Origin: Candidatus Nanoarchaeia archaeon
GTDB lineage: Archaea; Nanobdellota; Nanobdellia; Woesearchaeales; UBA525
DNA: 64,000 nucleotides
Assembly (NCBI GenBank): GCA_028279755.1
Contig: JANQNB010000018.1
Span: forward strand, 311,499-375,498
Direction: 5' to 3'
The position numbers were made by a program, and so were the translations under genes. Positions 48,067-56,560 of this stretch are shown one piece after another (positions within the stretch are counted from its first letter, which is position 1; each line of letters starts with the position of its first letter). Below the pieces are notes generated by a model, which did not search any database, was not told the origin of the DNA, and saw only the letters and a program-made list of their open reading frames with translations.

Positions 48067-48074
48067 TTTATAAA
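48067..48074 (-). promoter_or_regulatory. TATA box of the Gly-Ile-Glu tRNA operon
   Basis: TTTATAAA places the start near 48044, just before tRNA-Gly. It is the only promoter seen for the three tRNAs and the alcohol dehydrogenase after them. Confidence 0.6.
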
Positions 48075-48087
48075 GCTTACTGTAGAA

Positions 48088-48468
48088 TTATTTCTTTTTC
48101 TTCTTGCCTTCGATCTGGACCTTGATGGTCTTCTTGTCCTCTTTCTTGCTGATGAGGATTAAGTGGCTTTTCAGGATCAGGTCGTGCTGGCTGATGAAGG
48201 CTAAGAGGACAAAGCCGGAATACAGGAATTCGAAGATCTTGTTCACCATGGCCATGTCGACGCCCACGAACTGGATCACGCCGAAATAGCTGAACAGACT
48301 CACGAGCTCGAAGAGAAGGAAGAGGAGGCTAGCAACAAAGAGAAAGTCCCATGGGCGTCGCTCTTTGTGCCGTTTGGTCTTCACCAGGAAGAGGTACGCG
48401 TAGATCATGATGAAGAACGCGATGAACAGATTGGCGATGGTGAACAGGCCGAAGAGGTAGTTTGCCAT
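48088..48468 (-). CDS. Hypothetical membrane protein with Lys tail (126 aa)
   Basis: Three hydrophobic helices (LFGLFTIANLFIAFFIMIYAYLF, FLFVASLLFLLFELVSLFSYFG, IFEFLYSGFVLLAFIS) followed by a basic cytoplasmic tail ending in five Lys. The pattern resembles small DPANN membrane proteins of unknown role. CTTTTTAAAG upstream, centred 27 bp before the ATG, predicts a leaderless mRNA. Located between two tRNA units on the same strand. Confidence 0.75.
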   Translation of the reverse strand: MANYLFGLFTIANLFIAFFIMIYAYLFLVKTKRHKERRPWDFLFVASLLFLLFELVSLFSYFGVIQFVGVDMAMVNKIFEFLYSGFVLLAFISQHDLILKSHLILISKKEDKKTIKVQIEGKKKKK

Positions 48469-48528
48469 GCCGCGATTCCCTGCACAGTGCTTTTTAAAGT
48501 TTTCCTGCTATTCGACGATAGAAACAAA

Positions 48529-48601
48529 TGGGCCCGGCCGGACTCGAACCGGCGACATGCGCCGTGTAAAGGCGCCGTCATAGCCACTAGACCACAGGCC
48601 C
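48529..48601 (-). tRNA. tRNA-Val (TAC anticodon)
   Basis: 73 bases, no intron. Acceptor GGGCCTG with CGGGCCC (one T-G), discriminator A; anticodon stem GCGCC/GGCGC with loop TTTACAC; T arm CCGG-TTCGAGT-CCGG. CCA not encoded. A separate promoter (CTTAAATAAG at 48627-48636) places its start about four bases upstream. Confidence 0.94.
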
Positions 48602-48626
48602 TCGCGATCCTTGGACATGTCACCTT

Positions 48627-48636
48627 CTTAAATAAG
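48627..48636 (-). promoter_or_regulatory. TATA box of tRNA-Val
   Basis: CTTAAATAAG region on the plus strand, i.e. CTTATTTAAG on minus, centred about 27 bp before the tRNA 5' end allowing a four-base leader. Confidence 0.5.
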
Positions 48637-48739
48637 CATTGGTCATGCCCGCGTAAACCATTTAAAGCTCTTGTTTTCCCGCGCTACAGCGAAATATTTA
48701 AATAGCCTGGTATGGGAAAATGTATACGGAGAACCCGCG

Positions 48740-49558
48740 ATGACAGAGGCAGTATTGGCGCAGAAACGACGCGTCTCGACGCAGGAGCAGATCTTTCAGA
48801 TTTTGTTTGAGAGCGATGAGCTCACGTGGAAACAGATCATCTTCGGCTTGATCGAAGCTGAGGAAATGGACCCGTGGGACATAGATATTACGCTTATTTC
48901 TCAAAAATTTCTTGAGATGCTTAAAACATTAAAGCAGATGGACTTCCGTATCAGTGGCAAGATCGTGCTCGCGAGCGCGATCCTGCTCAAGATGAAGAGC
49001 AAGAAGCTCATGGAAGAGGAGATCGCGGCGCTCGACCAATTGATCAACAGCGCTGACGAGCCTGTCGATATGGGCTTCTTCGACGAGTTCCCGGCAGAGA
49101 GCATCTTTGTCTTCGACGAGCACGGCAAGGTCAAGCGGGAGAAGCCACGTCTCGTGCCCAGGACGCCGCAGCCACGCAAGCGGAAAGTCAGTGTGTATGA
49201 CTTGGTGGAAGCGCTTGAGAAGGCCCTTGAGATCGACGCCCGCCGTGTCAAGACCGCACCGAAGCTGATCAAGGAAGCGAAAGCGCCGCGCGATCACGTC
49301 GATATGAGCGCTTTGCTTCGCGAAGTCTACGACCGCGTCAATGGCCATTACAAGGCAGACAGCGCGCCGAAGCTGACCTTCGACGACCTCATCCCGAGCG
49401 AGGAACGCGAAGACAAGGTGCTGACCTTCATCCCTCTCTTGCATCTCGACTTCCAGCGCAAAGTCGACGTGAAGCAGAAGCAGCATTTCGGCACGATCCA
49501 CGTGCACTTGCTGCAAGCGAACGCGAACTTCACCCAAGCACAGCTCGAAGCGAAGTGA
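48740..49558 (+). CDS. scpA: Segregation and condensation protein ScpA
   Basis: Kleisin subunit that bridges SMC heads in chromosome organisation. 272 residues from the ATG at 48740 (ACGGAG seven bases upstream; TATA ATATTTAAATAG at 48692-48702). N-terminal kleisin region: ILFESDELTWKQIIFGLIEAEEMDPWDIDITLISQKFL, then SGKIVLASAILLKMKSKKLM, both typical. The C-terminal winged helix is present (LTFIPLLHLDFQRKVDVKQ). No smc or scpB gene is adjacent in the window. aIF6 follows with its own promoter at the stop codon. Confidence 0.93.
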   Translation: MTEAVLAQKRRVSTQEQIFQILFESDELTWKQIIFGLIEAEEMDPWDIDITLISQKFLEMLKTLKQMDFRISGKIVLASAILLKMKSKKLMEEEIAALDQLINSADEPVDMGFFDEFPAESIFVFDEHGKVKREKPRLVPRTPQPRKRKVSVYDLVEALEKALEIDARRVKTAPKLIKEAKAPRDHVDMSALLREVYDRVNGHYKADSAPKLTFDDLIPSEEREDKVLTFIPLLHLDFQRKVDVKQKQHFGTIHVHLLQANANFTQAQLEAK

Positions 49559-49591
49559 ATATTTAAATACCCCTTGCTGTTCTCGACGACG

Positions 49592-50287
49592 ATGCACGTT
49601 GTCACCCTGAATTTCCACGGCAACCCCAATGTTGGGCTCTATGGCTACTGCGGCGAGGTAGACGGCAAGCGCCTCTGCCTCCTGGGCGAGCAGCTCAACG
49701 ATGATGACGAGGCGCAGATAGCCGAAGCGCTCGATGCAGAGCTGCACCATCTTACCATAGCAGGCACGCCAATGCCAGGCGTCTTCCTCGCCGGCAACTC
49801 GCACACCCTGCTTGTGCCAGCCATCGCCTTCGACCGGGAGCACCAGCACCTGACAAAGCTCGGCTTTCCGGTGAAAGTCTTCCATTCGCGGCTCACCTGC
49901 TTCGGCAATAATATCGTGACGAACGATCACGGCTGCCTGGTCAATCCCGATTTCTCTGACACAGAGATGGACGACCTGCGCGACCTGCTCGGCGTGCCAG
50001 TCAAGCGCATCGAAATAGCCGGCCTGAAAACACCAGGCGCGTGCGTCGTGCTGAACGGCAAGCGGGGCGTGATTCATCGCGATGCAGCAGCGCACGAAAT
50101 CGCGATGGTGAAAGAAACGCTGAAGCTCGACGAGCTCGAACCGGCAAGCGTGAATCTCGGCTCGCCGTTCGTCCGTGCCGGCATCCTTAATAATGACCAG
50201 GGCTTTGTCGTGAGCGACGCGAGCGGCGGCCCGGAAATCGTGCATTTAGAGCAAAGCCTCGGCTATGGTGATCGCAATGAAGGATGA
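49592..50287 (+). CDS. eif6: Translation initiation factor aIF6
   Basis: Anti-association factor that binds the large ribosomal subunit. 231 residues with the fivefold pentein repeat: NPNVGLYGYCGEVDGKRL, FGNNIVTNDHGCLVNPD and GSPFVRAGILNNDQGFVVSD are hallmark segments. ATG 49592 is leaderless from ATATTTAAAT overlapping the ScpA stop (centre 27 bp upstream). Overlaps prefoldin alpha start. The order aIF6-pfdA-ftsY is standard in archaea, but the eL39, eL31 and LX genes that usually lie in this cluster are missing here. Confidence 0.96.
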   Translation: MHVVTLNFHGNPNVGLYGYCGEVDGKRLCLLGEQLNDDDEAQIAEALDAELHHLTIAGTPMPGVFLAGNSHTLLVPAIAFDREHQHLTKLGFPVKVFHSRLTCFGNNIVTNDHGCLVNPDFSDTEMDDLRDLLGVPVKRIEIAGLKTPGACVVLNGKRGVIHRDAAAHEIAMVKETLKLDELEPASVNLGSPFVRAGILNNDQGFVVSDASGGPEIVHLEQSLGYGDRNEG

Positions 50288-50672
50288 GGATGCCAAGCAA
50301 TTGTACATGGAATACAAATTGCTCAGCGAGCAGCTCAAAAAAGTGCAGCAATACCTCGAGAAGACAAGCGAGAACCTGTCCAACATCGGCGACACGATCA
50401 GCAGCCTTGAAGAGTTCTCCAAGCTCAAGAAAGGCGCCAAGATCTTCGCGCCCTTCGCGAACGGTATCTTTGTCGACGCGACGCTCAACGACGCATCGCA
50501 TGTGCGCATGAATGTCGGCGGCCACACGGTCGTGACCAAGAGTGTGGACGAGGCAAAGAAGATGATGGAAGCGCAACGCGACGAAGTGCGCGAGATGCGC
50601 GATCGTGCGAACGCTGATTTGTTGAAACTCACGCAACGATTGAAAGAGATCGAAGCCAGCATTGAGGGGTGA
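50277..50672 (+). CDS. pfdA: Prefoldin alpha subunit
   Basis: 131-residue chaperone subunit that with prefoldin beta forms a jellyfish-shaped hexamer delivering unfolded proteins to the thermosome. Two coiled-coil arms (LYMEYKLLSEQLKKVQQYLE at the start, EAQRDEVREMRDRANADLLKL at the end) flank a beta-hairpin region with GAKIFAPFANGIFVDATL and VRMNVGGHTVV. I favour ATG 50277 (GGTGATC directly upstream) over ATG 50265; both lie within the end of aIF6. Confidence 0.92.
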   Translation: MKDEDAKQLYMEYKLLSEQLKKVQQYLEKTSENLSNIGDTISSLEEFSKLKKGAKIFAPFANGIFVDATLNDASHVRMNVGGHTVVTKSVDEAKKMMEAQRDEVREMRDRANADLLKLTQRLKEIEASIEG

Positions 50673-50678
50673 GGAGCT

Positions 50679-52277
50679 TTGTTCGGCTTTCTCAAGAAGA
50701 AACTGAAGGACGCGGTCAAGAAGTTCACCAAGAAGGCTGAAGAGGAGGTTGTCGAGGAGAAAGTCGACGACAAGGCAGCCATCGCGAAGGCGAAGCAGGA
50801 AGAGAAGCAGATTCTGAAGAAGGCGGAGAAGGTCAAGGAGATTCCTGAAACGCCTGACGAGAAAGCCCAGCACGAGAAAGAAGCAAGAGAGAAGAAAGCG
50901 GCGCCGAAAAAGGTTCAGCCAAAACCAACAAAACCCGCTCCAAAGCCTGCACCAAAGCCGGCGAAAGCCGCACCTCCCAAACCCGCTCCTAAGAAACCCG
51001 AACCAAAGGTTGCTCCGAAGAAAACTGTTCCTGAAAAACCTAAGAAAGAAATTCCAGTCAAGGAAACTCCTAAGAAAGAAGAACCTGTTCCAGACAAAAA
51101 GGTCGAACCTGTCAAGGAAGAACCTGTTAAGGAAGCAAAACCCGGATTTCTCAAGAAACTGTTCAAGAAAAAAGAACCTGTTCCTGAACCAGAGCCTATC
51201 CCTGAAAAACCAATTGAACCAGAAGTTCCGGAAGAACCACCTGAGGAAAAAGTTGAGCCAGTCGAAGAGGAACCTGAGGAAGAACCGGTCCTCGAGGAGG
51301 AACCGATTCCAGAAGAGCCAATTCCCGAAGAACCTGAAGAGGAGCCTGTGCTTGAAGAAGAGCCTGTTCCTGAGGAGCCGGAAGAGCCAAAACCGAAACG
51401 CGGCCTCTTCGCAAAGCTGAAAGACACGTTCACGAAGAAAAGTTTGAGCCCGGAAAAGTTCGAAGAGATGTTCTGGGACCTGGAAGTCGTGCTGCTCGAG
51501 AACAACGTCGCCTTGGAAGTCATCGAAAAGCTCAAGGAAGACATGAAACAGGATTTGACAACCGGCAAGGTGAGTCGCTTAGGCATTGATGACATGATTC
51601 TCGTGAGCCTGCGCGAAAGCGTCGACGCAGTGCTTGACATCTCTGGCTTCGACCTGGTCAAGAAGATCAAGAAAGACAAGAAGCGGCCGTACACGATCGC
51701 GTTCATCGGCGTGAACGGCTCAGGAAAGACGACAACCCTCGCGAAGATCGCGAATCTGTTCCAGGAAGAAGGGCTTGGCGTGGTCATCGCAGCAAGCGAC
51801 ACGTTCAGAGCAGCGGCGATCGACCAGTTGAAAGAGCACGCCGATCGCCTCGCGATCAAGATGATCAGCCAGGGCTATGGCGCTGATCCGGCAGCAGTGG
51901 CATACGACGCGATCGAACACGCGAAAGCCAAGAACCAGGACGTGGTGATGATCGACACAGCCGGTCGCCTCCATTCCAACACGAACCTGATGGCAGAACT
52001 GGAGAAAGTCGTGCGCGTCGCAAAACCGGACCTGAAGATCTTCATCGGAGAATCGATAACTGGCAACGACTGCGTGGAGCAGGCGAAACAGTTCGACAAG
52101 GCCGTGGGTATCGACGCGATCATTCTTTCGAAAGCAGACGTTGATGAGAAAGGCGGCGCCGCTCTCAGTGTCAGTTGGGTCACGAAGAAACCAATCCTCT
52201 ATCTCGGCGTCGGACAAGCCTACGGCGATCTCAAAGCCTTTGACAAGGACGAGATTGTGAAGAGCTTAGGGCTCTAG
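50679..52277 (+). CDS. ftsY: Signal recognition particle receptor FtsY with very long charged A domain
   Basis: 532 residues. The first 230 are a Lys/Glu/Pro-rich, low-complexity acidic 'A' domain (KKEEPVPDKKVEPVKEEP-type repeats), longer than usual. The NG domain follows: helical N domain (EMFWDLEVVLLENNVALEVIE), then G1 GVNGSGKTTTLAKIA, DTFRAAAIDQLKEHADRL, G3 DTAGRLHSNTNLMAELEKV and SKADVDEKGGAALS. It docks ribosome-SRP complexes at the membrane. Start is TTG at 50679 with GGGGTGAGG in front, six bases after pfdA. No obvious membrane helix; the basic start FLKKKLKDAVKKF may bind lipid. Confidence 0.96.
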   Translation: MFGFLKKKLKDAVKKFTKKAEEEVVEEKVDDKAAIAKAKQEEKQILKKAEKVKEIPETPDEKAQHEKEAREKKAAPKKVQPKPTKPAPKPAPKPAKAAPPKPAPKKPEPKVAPKKTVPEKPKKEIPVKETPKKEEPVPDKKVEPVKEEPVKEAKPGFLKKLFKKKEPVPEPEPIPEKPIEPEVPEEPPEEKVEPVEEEPEEEPVLEEEPIPEEPIPEEPEEEPVLEEEPVPEEPEEPKPKRGLFAKLKDTFTKKSLSPEKFEEMFWDLEVVLLENNVALEVIEKLKEDMKQDLTTGKVSRLGIDDMILVSLRESVDAVLDISGFDLVKKIKKDKKRPYTIAFIGVNGSGKTTTLAKIANLFQEEGLGVVIAASDTFRAAAIDQLKEHADRLAIKMISQGYGADPAAVAYDAIEHAKAKNQDVVMIDTAGRLHSNTNLMAELEKVVRVAKPDLKIFIGESITGNDCVEQAKQFDKAVGIDAIILSKADVDEKGGAALSVSWVTKKPILYLGVGQAYGDLKAFDKDEIVKSLGL

Positions 52278-53119
52278 ACCTTTCTGACTTCCGCAGTCCT
52301 ATTGTTGTATGCAGTGTAGAAACCGCTCATTTGTTCTGCAACACGCGCTGGCTCGAGCAATGGAGACACGTTGGTAGCAGTAATGATATCAGTGCCTCGC
52401 TTGCGAGCATGTCGCCTGAGCACTTCTTCATCTTCGGTAGAGAGATCGTTTCGGACTTGATTCAGCTGATAGGCAGCATTGTCTGCGTGTTCGAGTCGTC
52501 GCCCAACAAATTGACACCCTGTATCTTGGAGTAAGATAACTTCTACTGTTGGTCGCGGTGAGCGACGTGCAGGAAAGAGCGAAAGCTGGATGTCAGTGTA
52601 GAGCAGATCCTGATACTCTTGCTCTAAGCTATCCAGGTATTCCCGCAATCCCTGACAATCTTCAGCCGGAATGCTGGGAAAACTGCGCAACTTGAGCCTT
52701 ATCAGGCCGAAAGTACTGAGCTTTCCATACAAACGCTGGAGAGCGAGCGGGGAGGGAAATATCAAATCAGCGAACCGATTGATTGTCTCGTGAACATCAA
52801 GCACTTTGATGATACGCTTCCGGCCTTCAGGCACCTGCCAGCTACCAGTATGGACATCAAGCACCAACTGCAGGTACATTAGAGTGTCTAGCGCTTGCTC
52901 CGCAGATGCGCGTATGCCTTCATCACCTCCGTTTGTGACTCGCAGCGATTCGGGCGTGCCATTCAAAGGTAATACATCGCGAACAAAAGCATAAGCCCAA
53001 CACTTATCAGCCACTCCCTTCTTTTCCGTGTCCCGAGCCTTCTCGCGCTGCCAACGTTCGTTCTGTTCTGCCTGCCAGGCAGCTATGGGATCCGGACCAA
53101 CGTAGATTGCATTTGACAT
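52274..53119 (-). CDS. Hypothetical protein (281 aa)
   Basis: Soluble, helix-rich; NERWQREKARDTEKKGVADKC near the N-terminus, RFADLIFPSPLALQRLYGKL in the middle. No motif of a known enzyme. ATG 53119 is supported by GCATATAAATC at 53139-53149, centred 27 bp upstream, giving a leaderless message; an in-frame upstream start would precede that box. Codon use is less GC-biased than ftsY, with which it converges (four-base stop overlap). Confidence 0.65.
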   Translation of the reverse strand: MSNAIYVGPDPIAAWQAEQNERWQREKARDTEKKGVADKCWAYAFVRDVLPLNGTPESLRVTNGGDEGIRASAEQALDTLMYLQLVLDVHTGSWQVPEGRKRIIKVLDVHETINRFADLIFPSPLALQRLYGKLSTFGLIRLKLRSFPSIPAEDCQGLREYLDSLEQEYQDLLYTDIQLSLFPARRSPRPTVEVILLQDTGCQFVGRRLEHADNAAYQLNQVRNDLSTEDEEVLRRHARKRGTDIITATNVSPLLEPARVAEQMSGFYTAYNNRTAEVRKV

Positions 53120-53254
53120 GCGGAAAGTCTGCTTTGCATGATTTATATGCTTTTTGACAGTTACCATTGCATAGTGACTATCATTTGACATATTACAGGA
53201 ACACACTGGACATTCTCACGTCACCCTTTTAAAGCGCCCGGCATTCTTCCGAAT

Positions 53255-56200
53255 ATGGCGATTCAGTTCATGAAGAAGGCGCATGCAGACAAGGACACCT
53301 TGGCCACGCTGCACCCGCTTGTCAGAGAGTGGTTTCTTGGCAAATTCAAGGAGCTCAGCCCGCCACAGCGCTACAGCATCAAGAACATCAGCGATGGCGT
53401 CAATACGCTTATCAGCTCTCCCACAGGCAGCGGAAAAACCCTTAGCGCATTTCTTTCCATATTGAACAAATTAATCATCCTGCAAGAACGAGGCGAGCTG
53501 GAACAGCGGGTCTACTGCATCTATATCAGTCCGCTCAAGGCGCTGGCCAATGACATCACCAAGAACCTGAAAGAGCCGCTGAAAGAGCTCAAAGAGCTCG
53601 CAAAGCAGCGCAAGCAGAAAATTGACATCAAGGTGGGCACACGGACAGGCGACACGACAGCCAGCCAGCGCACTGGCATGCTGAAAAAACCGCCGCACAT
53701 CCTGATCACAACGCCAGAAAGCCTGGCGATTTCTCTCACCACCATCAAATTTCGGAACATGTTGAAACCGACAGAATTTCTGATCATCGATGAAATCCAC
53801 TCCCTTGCAGAAGGCAAGCGCGGCGTCCATCTCAGTCTTTCTGCTGAGCGTCTGGAAGAATTGATCAAAGAGGACGATCCGAAGAGGCAGCTCGTCAGGA
53901 TAGGTCTCAGCGCGACAGTCAGCCCACTAGAGGACGTCGCGAAATTCCTTGTCGGCTTAGAATACCCAAATAAGAAAGTTTACCGCGACTGCAAGATCGT
54001 GGATGTGCAGGCATTCAAACAGCACGACCTGAAAGTGCTCTGTCCTGTTGCGGACATCATGCGCACAACGCACGCGCAAATGCAGGCAGCGATGTATGAC
54101 ATGCTGCATGACCTGATCCAAGGACACAAAACAACTTTGGTGTTCACCAATACACGAGCCGGTACTGAACGAGTGGTGCATTTCCTCAAAGCGCGCTATC
54201 CAAAATCCTACCACGGCATCATGGACGGTGATACTGAGGAAGAAGTGCTGGAACAAGAAACAGAACAGGACATGCTCAAGGATGAGATAAAGAATGGATT
54301 ACGTAATGGAGGAAAAAAGGAAAAAACCAAACAGAAAGGTGGTTTCATCGGTGCACATCATGGTTCATTGTCAAAAAAGCACCGGCTTAACATTGAAAAC
54401 AGACTTCGAAACGGTGAACTCAAGGCTGTCGTCTGTTCTACTTCATTGGAATTAGGTATTGATATTGGTTCAATTGATTTAGTTGTTCTCCTTGGTTCCC
54501 CTAAGAGTGTGGCACGTGCACTCCAACGCATAGGTCGTTCAGGCCACCAACTCCACGAGACTGCGAAGGGAAGGATTATTGTTCTTGACCGCGATGATAT
54601 GGTGGAGTGTTCAGTTTTATTGAAGAGCGCGATCGAGAAGAAGATCGACAAGGTGCACATCCCACAGAACGCGCTCGACGTGCTCGCGCAGCAATTGTTC
54701 GGCATGGCGATCGAGAAAGTCCGACCATATGAAGAACTGTATTGGATCGTTCGGCGAAGCCATTGCTACCACGACTTGAGCAAGGAGGACTTCGAAGAGA
54801 CAGTCAAGTACCTTGCAGGCGAGTACGCAGAACTGGAACAACGGAGCGTGTATGCGAAGATCTGGTGGGATCGCGAGAACGGCAATGTCGGCAAGCGCGG
54901 TAAATTAGCGCGCCTGATCTATCTCACCAATGTCGGCACGATTCCAGACGAAACAAGCGTGAAGGTCAAGATCGGCGACCAAATCATTGGCACGATCGAC
55001 GAAGGTTTCCTCGAACGGCTCCATCCTGGCGACGTCTTTGTCCTCGGCGGCGAGACCTACGAGTTCCGGTTCGCGCGCGGACTCACCATCCAGGTCAAGA
55101 CCAGTGTGAACCGGCCGCCGACAGTGCCACAATGGGTCAGCGAGATGTTGCCCTTGAGCTACGACCTGGCATTAGACATTCAGACCTTCAGGAAATACGT
55201 CGAAGAGATGTTCAAGCTGAAGAAATCCAAGAAAGAAATCACGAAGTACATGGATGGCTATCTCTACGCTGACGAACGAACCCTGAACTCGATCTATGAA
55301 TACTTTAGGGAACAATATCACTATTCCAAAGTCCCGCATCGGAAACGCCTGGTGTTCGAGCACTTCCGCGACGGCAATAAGCGCCACGTCATCGTGCACA
55401 GCCTGTTCGGCAGACGCGTCAATGACGTTTTGTCACGAGCATTGGCGTATGCGCTCGGCAGGATCCACAAACGCGACGTTGCAGTTACCATCACCGACAC
55501 CGGCTTCGCCTTGACAGCGATGGTGCCGTTGAATGTGCAGAAAGCGCTGAAACTCATCAAGAGCAATGAATTGTTCATGATCATGAAGCAAGCGCTGGAC
55601 AAGACAGAGGTCTTGGGGAGACGGTTCCGCCACTGTGCAGCACGCTCGCTCATGATTCTCCGAAAGTACAAAGGCGACACGAAAAGCGTGGGCAAGCAGC
55701 AGATGAATTCACGATTATTGCTCAGCGCGGTCAAGCGCATCAGCGAGGACTTCCCTGTCCTGAAAGAAGCGCGGCGTGAAGTGCTTGAGGATCTCATGGA
55801 CATCCAGGATGCAGTGCTCGTCGTGCAGGAGATCGAAAAAGGGAAGATAAAAATCGAGGAAGTCACGACTGACTTGCCAAGTCCGTTCGCGTTCAATATC
55901 ATCCTGCAAGGATACAGCGATATTCTCAAGATGGAGGATCGCATCGAATTCCTGAAACGCATGCATAGCATGATCCTCGAGCAGATCGACGTGCCGAAGC
56001 ATTCGAAAGAAGCTGCGAAGCAGAAAGTCAAGCGAGAAAAGATCGACTTCAGCTATGAAGCAGTGTGGCGCGAAGCAGAGGAACGGCGCCTGCAGGAACG
56101 CGACGAGAACGAAGAAACGCTCAAACGGGAAGCATGGAACCTTCCCGGGACGCCGCTATACGCGAAGGAAGAGATCGTGAAATTGATTGAAGGCGCTGAC

Positions 56201-56560
56201 GACATCAGAACAGACGTGAAGCTCGCGCTTGAGAAATACAAGGAGGAAATCATCAGAACCTGGCCGACAGATCTTGTGACGTTCGTCTTCGAGAAACTGA
56301 ACATTGAGTACGAACAGGAAAAACTGGAAGCGGAGCGAGAACGGAGCATCCTCAGACAACAGCTGAAGAAAGTGGTGCAGAAGACGCAGATGGACGACGA
56401 GCTGCGCCATGACTTCGAACGCCTCATCGATGGGGAAGAAGTGATCAGCCCAGGCTTCTGGGAGTGGATCGACGAACTCCTGAAAGGAACCGTTCCGAAG
56501 ATATGGGGTGATGAGATCGTGCGCTTCATTGAAAGATGCCGCGAAGATTATCGGCCTTGA
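53255..56560 (+). CDS. lhr: Lhr-type superfamily 2 helicase
   Basis: 1,101 residues. Helicase motifs in order: Q-like PPQRYSIKNI, I SSPTGSGKTLSAFL, Ia YISPLKALANDI, Ib TTPESLA, II IDEIHSL, III GLSATVSP, IV LVFTNTRAGTE, V STSLELGIDIG and VI QRIGRSGHQ. A Lhr-type winged-helix/barrel region follows (ALDVLAQQLFGMAIEKV, GETYEFRFARGLTIQV), then about 300 helical residues. Members of this family unwind DNA or RNA:DNA hybrids in repair. TTTTAAAG upstream gives a leaderless start. A segment near 54240-54620 is clearly less GC-rich than the rest of the gene. Confidence 0.95.
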   Translation: MAIQFMKKAHADKDTLATLHPLVREWFLGKFKELSPPQRYSIKNISDGVNTLISSPTGSGKTLSAFLSILNKLIILQERGELEQRVYCIYISPLKALANDITKNLKEPLKELKELAKQRKQKIDIKVGTRTGDTTASQRTGMLKKPPHILITTPESLAISLTTIKFRNMLKPTEFLIIDEIHSLAEGKRGVHLSLSAERLEELIKEDDPKRQLVRIGLSATVSPLEDVAKFLVGLEYPNKKVYRDCKIVDVQAFKQHDLKVLCPVADIMRTTHAQMQAAMYDMLHDLIQGHKTTLVFTNTRAGTERVVHFLKARYPKSYHGIMDGDTEEEVLEQETEQDMLKDEIKNGLRNGGKKEKTKQKGGFIGAHHGSLSKKHRLNIENRLRNGELKAVVCSTSLELGIDIGSIDLVVLLGSPKSVARALQRIGRSGHQLHETAKGRIIVLDRDDMVECSVLLKSAIEKKIDKVHIPQNALDVLAQQLFGMAIEKVRPYEELYWIVRRSHCYHDLSKEDFEETVKYLAGEYAELEQRSVYAKIWWDRENGNVGKRGKLARLIYLTNVGTIPDETSVKVKIGDQIIGTIDEGFLERLHPGDVFVLGGETYEFRFARGLTIQVKTSVNRPPTVPQWVSEMLPLSYDLALDIQTFRKYVEEMFKLKKSKKEITKYMDGYLYADERTLNSIYEYFREQYHYSKVPHRKRLVFEHFRDGNKRHVIVHSLFGRRVNDVLSRALAYALGRIHKRDVAVTITDTGFALTAMVPLNVQKALKLIKSNELFMIMKQALDKTEVLGRRFRHCAARSLMILRKYKGDTKSVGKQQMNSRLLLSAVKRISEDFPVLKEARREVLEDLMDIQDAVLVVQEIEKGKIKIEEVTTDLPSPFAFNIILQGYSDILKMEDRIEFLKRMHSMILEQIDVPKHSKEAAKQKVKREKIDFSYEAVWREAEERRLQERDENEETLKREAWNLPGTPLYAKEEIVKLIEGADDIRTDVKLALEKYKEEIIRTWPTDLVTFVFEKLNIEYEQEKLEAERERSILRQQLKKVVQKTQMDDELRHDFERLIDGEEVISPGFWEWIDELLKGTVPKIWGDEIVRFIERCREDYRP

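Noticed and set aside
48929..50245. A 438-residue minus-strand ORF across scpA and aIF6
   Set aside because: It lies antisense to two confidently identified genes, a common artefact in GC-rich DNA, and has no recognisable motif.
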